A stretch of 9,732 bases of DNA from JBQCEE01 sp051960575 (GTDB lineage Bacteria > Actinomycetota > Actinomycetes > Mycobacteriales > Jatrophihabitantaceae). A program made the position numbers and the translations under genes. Location: the NCBI RefSeq assembly GCF_051960575.1, contig NZ_JBQCEE010000146.1, positions 1 through 9,732 of the forward strand, in the 5' to 3' direction. The notes under the pieces are model-generated. The model saw nothing but the letters and a program-made list of their open reading frames with translations, had not been told where the DNA came from and searched no databases. Within the stretch, counting starts at the first letter, position 1. Every line of letters begins with the position of its first letter. Below are positions 6,079 to 9,732 of this stretch, one piece after another.

Positions 6079-6204
6079 AGGTAATCTCCAACACACACCG
6101 GCTCAGAGGCCGCACATACTGCCCGGTATTGGAGACTTCCTACAACGACCCGCCGGAAACCCTGTCCGTGTCGCGGTCGCCCGGGATGGTGCGGACGCAT
6201 CAGA
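6079..6204 (+). promoter_or_regulatory. Leader and control region of the fab operon
   Basis: This 126-bp non-coding gap is locally less GC-rich than its surroundings. It holds three half-sites of form TTGKAGR: TCTCCAA (6085-6091, minus orientation), TTGGAGA (6129-6135, plus) and CCTACAA (6139-6145, minus). The last two form a palindrome. Possible -10 boxes are TAATCT (6082-6087) and TACAAC (6141-6146); neither has a good -35, which would suit an activator-dependent promoter. No intrinsic terminator for the upstream regulator gene is visible, so some read-through into fabD is possible. Confidence 0.5.
6129..6145. promoter_or_regulatory. Palindromic candidate FasR operator upstream of fabD
   Basis: TTGGAGACTTCCTACAA is an interrupted palindrome. 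Its left arm TTGGAGA and the reverse complement of its right arm, TTGTAGG, agree at 5 of 7 positions (TTG-AG-). A third copy of the half-site lies at 6085-6091. Position, symmetry and repetition suit the binding site of a dimeric regulator, and the adjacent PucR-type gene is the obvious candidate. I cannot confirm this against published FasR sites from memory. Confidence 0.45.
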
Positions 6205-7383
6205 GTGGATGACGTGATCGCCGTCTTCGCTCCAGGTCAGGGTTCGCAGACGCCCGGCATGCTCACGCCGTGGCTCGACCTCCCGGGTGTCACTGAGCGT
6301 GTCGGTGCCTTCAGCGAGGTCACCGGGCTCGACCTCCTGCGGCTCGGCACCACGGCCGACGCCGACGAGATCAAGGACACCGCCGTCACTCAGCCGCTGC
6401 TCGTCGCGCTCGGCGTGATCGTCGCCGAGCAGCTCGGGCTGGACGCGTCCGGTGAGCGCGTCGTCGCCGGCCACAGCGTCGGCGAGCTGACCGCGGCCGC
6501 CGTCAGCGGCGCCCTGCGCGGTGAGGACGCCGTCGCCTTCGCCGCCCGGCGCGGTGCCGCGATGGCCGCCGCATGCGCCCTCACGCCGACCGGCATGGCA
6601 GCCCTGCTCGGTGGCGACCCGGACGAGGTGGCCGCCGCGATCGAGGCGGCCGGACTGGTGCCGGCGAACCGGAACGGCGCCGGGCAGATCGTCGCCGCCG
6701 GCTCGCTCGACGACCTCGAGAAGCTCGCCGCCGAGCCGCCCGCCGGCGCCCGCGTGCGCCCGCTCGCTGTCGCCGGCGCCTTCCACACCCACTACATGGC
6801 CTCGGCGGAGGAGACGCTCGCGTCGTTCGCCGACCAGATCGACATCGCCGACCCACGGCCGATCCTGCTGTCGAACGCCGACGGCCGCGCGGTCACGACC
6901 GGTGGCGACCTCATCGCCCGCCTGGTGCGACAGGTGACCCTCCCGGTGCGCTGGGACCTCTGCCTCGCGACCTGCCGCGACCTCGGCGTCACCGCGGCGC
7001 TCGAACTGGCACCGGGCGGCACGCTCACCGGCATCGCCAAGCGTGAGCTGCCGGGTGTCGAGCTGCTCGCCATCAAGACCCCGGACGACCTCGCCGCCGC
7101 CGGCCGCCTGATGGACAGCCGCCCGCAGCACGGTCAGGGCGAGCACTTCCTGCCCTTCCGCATGGTCGTCACGCCGGTGAAGGGTGTCTTCACACCCGTT
7201 GAGGGCCTCACCGAGGGCGACCGCGTGCGCAACGGCCAGCCGCTCGGCGTCGTGCGCACCAACCGCGACGAGCACGCGATCGTCGCCCCCATCGACGGCG
7301 TGCTGGACGAGTGGCTGCGGCACGACGGCGACATCGTCGGCGCCGGCCTGCCGCTCGTGCGCATCTCGGACGGCGACCACTGA
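6205..7383 (+). CDS. fabD: Malonyl-CoA:ACP malonyltransferase fused to a biotinyl/lipoyl-like domain
   Basis: The gene encodes 392 residues; FabD is usually about 300-320. Residues 4-300 are a complete malonyltransferase, which moves malonyl from CoA to ACP in type II fatty acid synthesis. Visible landmarks are GQGSQ (11-15), the nucleophile Ser91 in GHSVGE, ARRG (114-117), and catalytic His194 in GAFHTHYM. After a linker (about 302-317) residues 318-387 resemble a biotinyl/lipoyl carrier fold: TPVKGVF, GDRVRNGQPLGVV, APIDGVL, GDIVGAGLPLVRI. Aligned to E. coli BCCP (GDTLCIVEAMKM...), Arg354 falls on the biotinylated Lys, so the domain is probably unmodified and structural. The start could be GTG 6205 or GTG 6214 (MIAVFAPGQ, closer to Streptomyces FabD); both have weak ribosome sites. 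The stop overlaps the fabH ATG (TGATG). No break or frame change separates the two domains. Confidence 0.95.
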   Translation: MDDVIAVFAPGQGSQTPGMLTPWLDLPGVTERVGAFSEVTGLDLLRLGTTADADEIKDTAVTQPLLVALGVIVAEQLGLDASGERVVAGHSVGELTAAAVSGALRGEDAVAFAARRGAAMAAACALTPTGMAALLGGDPDEVAAAIEAAGLVPANRNGAGQIVAAGSLDDLEKLAAEPPAGARVRPLAVAGAFHTHYMASAEETLASFADQIDIADPRPILLSNADGRAVTTGGDLIARLVRQVTLPVRWDLCLATCRDLGVTAALELAPGGTLTGIAKRELPGVELLAIKTPDDLAAAGRLMDSRPQHGQGEHFLPFRMVVTPVKGVFTPVEGLTEGDRVRNGQPLGVVRTNRDEHAIVAPIDGVLDEWLRHDGDIVGAGLPLVRISDGDH

Positions 7384-8348
7384 TGCCGCTGCTGACGGCC
7401 CAGGGACCCGAGCACACCCGCATCCTCGGCCTCGGGCACTACCGCCCGGCCAATGTCGTCACCAACCAGGACCTCATCGACCGCGGCGTCGACACCGACG
7501 ACGCGTGGATCAGGAGCCGGGTCGGGATCGCCGAGCGCCGCTGGGCCGACCCGGGCGAGACCGTCGTCGACATGGCCGAGCAGGCTGCGTCCAAGGCCCT
7601 GGCGAGCGCGGGGGTCGGCGCGACCGACATCGACATGGTGCTCGTGGCCACCTGCACCATGCCGACGCCGGTGCCGGCCGCCGCGCCGAACCTCGCCGCA
7701 CGGCTCGGCATCGACGCGCCCGGTGCTTACGACATCAGCTCCGGCTGCTCGGGCTTCGTCTACTCGATCAACGCGGCGTCGGCCGCGATCCGCGCCGGCC
7801 AGGCGACGAACGTGCTCGTCGTCGCGTCCGAGCGGTTCAGCGGCTGGCTCGACATGACCGACCGCAGCACCTGCATCATCCTCGGTGACGCCGCGGGCGC
7901 CGCGGTGATCGGGTCGTCCGACGTGCCCGGCTTCGGCCCGGCCGTCTGGGGCAGCGACGGCGCGCAGTACGACTCGGTCGCCATCGACGAGCAGACCCGC
8001 TTCTTCCGCCAGGACGGCCAGGCGGTCTACCGCTGGGCCACCGGCACGATGGCGCCGATCGCGCTCGAGGCGTGCCGCCGCGCCGGGGTGAAGCCGGAGG
8101 AGCTCGCCGCGTTCATCCCGCACCAGGCGAACCTGCGGATCATCGACGCGATCGCCCGCCGTCTCGGCCTGCCCGACGAGAAGGTCGCCCGCGACATCGT
8201 CACGAGCGGCAACACCAGCGCGGCCACCATCCCGCTCGCCATGTCGCGCATGGTCGAGCGCGGCGAGATCCCGTCGGGCGCGCCGGTGCTGCTGCTCGGC
8301 TTCGGCTCCGGCCTCGCCTACGCGGGCCAGGTCGTGCTCGCCCCGTAA
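7383..8348 (+). CDS. fabH: Beta-ketoacyl-ACP synthase III
   Basis: The gene encodes 321 residues from the ATG at 7383, which shares its A with the fabD stop (TGATG), implying coupled translation; no strong Shine-Dalgarno precedes it. The enzyme condenses an acyl-CoA primer with malonyl-ACP to start fatty acid chains in the cytoplasm. The Cys-His-Asn triad is intact: Cys122 (SSGCSGF), His247 (PHQANLR) and Asn277 (SGNTSAA). Other family segments are GLGHYRP, WIRSRVGI, ILGDAAGA and LLLGFGSGLAYAG. The length equals the family norm. In Gram-positive bacteria FabH often prefers branched primers such as isobutyryl-CoA, but primer preference cannot be read from this sequence. The residue before the active Cys is Gly121 where many FabH proteins have Ala, a mild variation. 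An open frame runs upstream to an ATG at 7311, but that part is a shadow of fabD. Confidence 0.97.
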   Translation: MPLLTAQGPEHTRILGLGHYRPANVVTNQDLIDRGVDTDDAWIRSRVGIAERRWADPGETVVDMAEQAASKALASAGVGATDIDMVLVATCTMPTPVPAAAPNLAARLGIDAPGAYDISSGCSGFVYSINAASAAIRAGQATNVLVVASERFSGWLDMTDRSTCIILGDAAGAAVIGSSDVPGFGPAVWGSDGAQYDSVAIDEQTRFFRQDGQAVYRWATGTMAPIALEACRRAGVKPEELAAFIPHQANLRIIDAIARRLGLPDEKVARDIVTSGNTSAATIPLAMSRMVERGEIPSGAPVLLLGFGSGLAYAGQVVLAP

Positions 8349-8360
8349 CGTCCCATCCGT

Positions 8361-8379
8361 ACCGGCCGACCCGGCCGGT
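8361..8379 (+). other. Hairpin between fabH and acpP
   Basis: ACCGGCC (8361-8367) and GGCCGGT (8373-8379) form a perfect 7-bp stem with a 5-nt loop, starting 12 nt after the fabH stop. The 57-nt gap it lies in is the longest inside the fab operon. There is no T-tract. Because ACP is needed in large excess over the enzymes, a processing site or 5' stabiliser for an acpP transcript is a reasonable guess, but only the inverted repeat is seen. Confidence 0.5.
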
Positions 8380-8405
8380 GTGACTCCCTCCCGAAAGGAA
8401 CCCCA

Positions 8406-8648
8406 GTGCCTGACACCGCCGAGATCCTGGCCGGCCTCGCCGAGATCCTGAACGAGGTGGCCGACGTCCCGGAAGCCGACGTCACCGCCGACAAGAGCTT
8501 CACCGAGGACCTCGACGTCGACTCGCTGAGCATGGTCGAGGTCGCCATGGCCGCCGAGGAGAAGTTCGGCGTGAAGATCCCGGACGACGAGCTGGCCAAC
8601 CTCAAGACCGTCGGTGACGCCGTCGCCTACATCCAGAAGAGCGCCTGA
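8406..8648 (+). CDS. acpP: Acyl carrier protein
   Basis: The gene encodes 80 residues, starting from GTG 8406 with a good ribosome site AAAGGA (8394-8399). This small acidic cytoplasmic protein carries growing acyl chains as thioesters on 4'-phosphopantetheine. The attachment site is Ser40 in the canonical motif DLDVDSLSMVE. The rest is typical of ACP: the first helix EILAGLAEILNEVADV, the acidic second helix after the Ser, and the last segment VGDAVAYIQKSA. The length is standard (about 77-82). It lies between fabH and fabF, as in other actinobacterial fab operons, 57 nt after fabH and 11 nt before fabF. It serves FabD, FabH and FabF encoded around it. Confidence 0.98.
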   Translation: MPDTAEILAGLAEILNEVADVPEADVTADKSFTEDLDVDSLSMVEVAMAAEEKFGVKIPDDELANLKTVGDAVAYIQKSA

Positions 8649-8659
8649 AGGATCTCGTC

Positions 8660-9732
8660 ATGACTGCACCAACGGACGTCGTCGTCACCGGCCTGGGGGC
8701 GACGACTCCGCTCGGCGGGAACGTCGCCGACACCTGGGCCGGCCTGCTCGCGGGCCGGTCCGGGGTGGTCGGCCTCGACGCCGAGTGGGCCGCCGACCTG
8801 CCCGTGCGCATCGCCGCGCCGATGGCCGTCGACCCGGCCGAGGTGCTCCCCCGCGTCCGCGCCCGACGCCTCGACCGCTCCGAGCAGGCAGCGCTCGTCG
8901 CCGCCGGCGAGGCGTGGGCCGACGCGGGCTTCAGCGGACGCAGCGACGAGAACGGGCTCGACCCGGCCCGCGTCGCCGTGGTCATCGGCACCGGCATCGG
9001 TGGCGTCACGAGTCTGCTCGCGCAGTACGACGTCTACCTCGACAAGGGGCCGTCGAAGGTCTCGCCGCTGCTGATTCCCATGAACATGCCGAACGGGCCG
9101 GCGGCCTACGTCGGTCTCGAGCTCGGTGCGCGCGCCGGTGTGCACACGACGGTGAGCGCCTGCGCGTCCGGCGCCGAGGCCGTCGCCCTCGGGCTCGACC
9201 TGATCCAGCTCGACCGCGCCGATGTGGTCGTCGTCGGCGGCACCGAGGCCTGCATCCACGCACTCGACATCGCCGGTTTTGCGCAGATGCGCGCGATGTC
9301 GACGCGCAACGACGAGCCACAACGGGCGTCGAGGCCGTTCGACAAGGGCCGTGACGGCTTCGTGCTCGGCGAGGGCGCCGGTGTGATGGTGCTCGAGCGG
9401 CGGTCGTCGGCCGAGGCCCGCGGCGCGAAGATGTACGCGGTGCTCGGCGGTGCCGGCATCACGTCCGACTCGCACGACATCGTCGCCCCCGACCCCGAGG
9501 GCAACGGGCAGCGCCGGGCGGCCAAGCTCGCCATCGCGCGGGCGAAGGCCGACCAGGCCGACGTCGTGCACGTCAACGCGCACGCCACGTCGACCCCCAC
9601 CGGCGACGGCGCCGAGGCGCGCTGGATCGCCGACCTGCTCGGCGAGCAGACCGTCGTCACGGCCACCAAGTCGATGACCGGGCACCTGCTCGGCGCGGCC
9701 GGCGCGGTCGAGGCCGTCGCCTGCGTGCTGTC
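8660..9732 (+). CDS. fabF: Beta-ketoacyl-ACP synthase II (C-terminus cut by window edge)
   Basis: The frame runs from ATG 8660, preceded by AAGGA (8648-8652) at 7 nt spacing, to the end of the window without a stop. It gives 357 residues of an expected 410 or so. The enzyme elongates acyl-ACP by condensation with malonyl-ACP. The Cys-His-His triad is present: Cys168 (VSACASGAEA), His308 (VNAHATST) and His342 (KSMTGHLLGAAGAVEA), with Lys337. Further family motifs are VVVTGLGATTPLG at the N-terminus, MPNGPAAYVGL, GGTEACI, and RPFDKGRDGFVLGEGAGVMVLE. About 55 C-terminal residues, including the last glycine-rich loop, lie beyond the edge. It is the fourth gene of the operon. FabF and FabB are not separated by these motifs, but FabF is the usual enzyme at this locus. 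Confidence 0.96.
   Translation, partial: MTAPTDVVVTGLGATTPLGGNVADTWAGLLAGRSGVVGLDAEWAADLPVRIAAPMAVDPAEVLPRVRARRLDRSEQAALVAAGEAWADAGFSGRSDENGLDPARVAVVIGTGIGGVTSLLAQYDVYLDKGPSKVSPLLIPMNMPNGPAAYVGLELGARAGVHTTVSACASGAEAVALGLDLIQLDRADVVVVGGTEACIHALDIAGFAQMRAMSTRNDEPQRASRPFDKGRDGFVLGEGAGVMVLERRSSAEARGAKMYAVLGGAGITSDSHDIVAPDPEGNGQRRAAKLAIARAKADQADVVHVNAHATSTPTGDGAEARWIADLLGEQTVVTATKSMTGHLLGAAGAVEAVACVL

Noticed and set aside
6103..7380. A 425-residue minus-strand frame opposite fabD.
   Set aside because: High-GC antisense shadow: low-complexity composition without motifs, facing a gene with intact catalytic motifs.
7311..7382. A 24-residue N-terminal extension of FabH from an ATG at 7311.
   Set aside because: It is rich in Arg and Ala, overlaps the FabD tail in another frame, and FabH proteins start near MPLLTAQ.
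7156..7383. A functional biotin carboxyl carrier domain at the FabD C-terminus.
   Set aside because: The biotinyl-lysine position is Arg354 and the AMKM motif is missing, so biotinylation is not expected. Only the fold resemblance is kept.

Overview
This is high-GC chromosomal DNA from an actinomycete. The reasons are the frequent GTG starts, the homodimeric AceE-type pyruvate dehydrogenase E1, the TANNNT-like promoter elements, and above all the gene order PucR-type regulator - fabD - fabH - acpP - fabF, which is the known FasR/fab arrangement of Streptomyces and other Actinobacteria. I would guess the Micrococcales side of the phylum, but the sequence alone does not settle this. I see no rRNA, tRNA, CRISPR array, phage gene or transposase.

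Layout. (1) Bases 1-1560, + strand: the C-terminal 519 residues of aceE, cut by the left edge. (2) Bases 1561-1705: a 145-bp convergent gap holding two tandem 48-bp palindromic repeats, 44/48 identical. (3) Bases 1706-2260, - strand: a small heat-shock protein (Hsp20) gene whose promoter is embedded in a near-perfect CIRCE operator (HrcA site), with a strong GC hairpin in its 5' leader. (4) Bases 2262-4856, - strand: a compact three-gene unit transcribed PHP-domain protein (PolX-like without the polymerase palm), then a pirin-type cupin (GTGA overlap), then an aldo/keto reductase (10-nt gap). It reads towards hsp20 with no visible terminator in between. (5) From 4894, + strand: a PucR-family regulator (FasR-like), a 126-bp leader with a palindromic candidate operator, then fabD-fabH-acpP-fabF. 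fabF is cut by the right edge.

How the genes work together. AceE makes acetyl-CoA, the entry substrate for fatty acid synthesis. FabD loads malonyl onto ACP (AcpP), FabH condenses acyl-CoA with malonyl-ACP to start chains, and FabF elongates them. The PucR regulator probably controls this operon.

The most unusual item is FabD. After a complete malonyltransferase it carries about 75 extra residues that look like a biotinyl/lipoyl carrier domain. This domain aligns without gaps to the biotin-attachment region of BCCP but has Arg in place of the modified Lys. Next in interest are the repeated TTGKAGR half-sites before fabD, the CIRCE-controlled hsp20, and the twin palindromes between aceE and hsp20.
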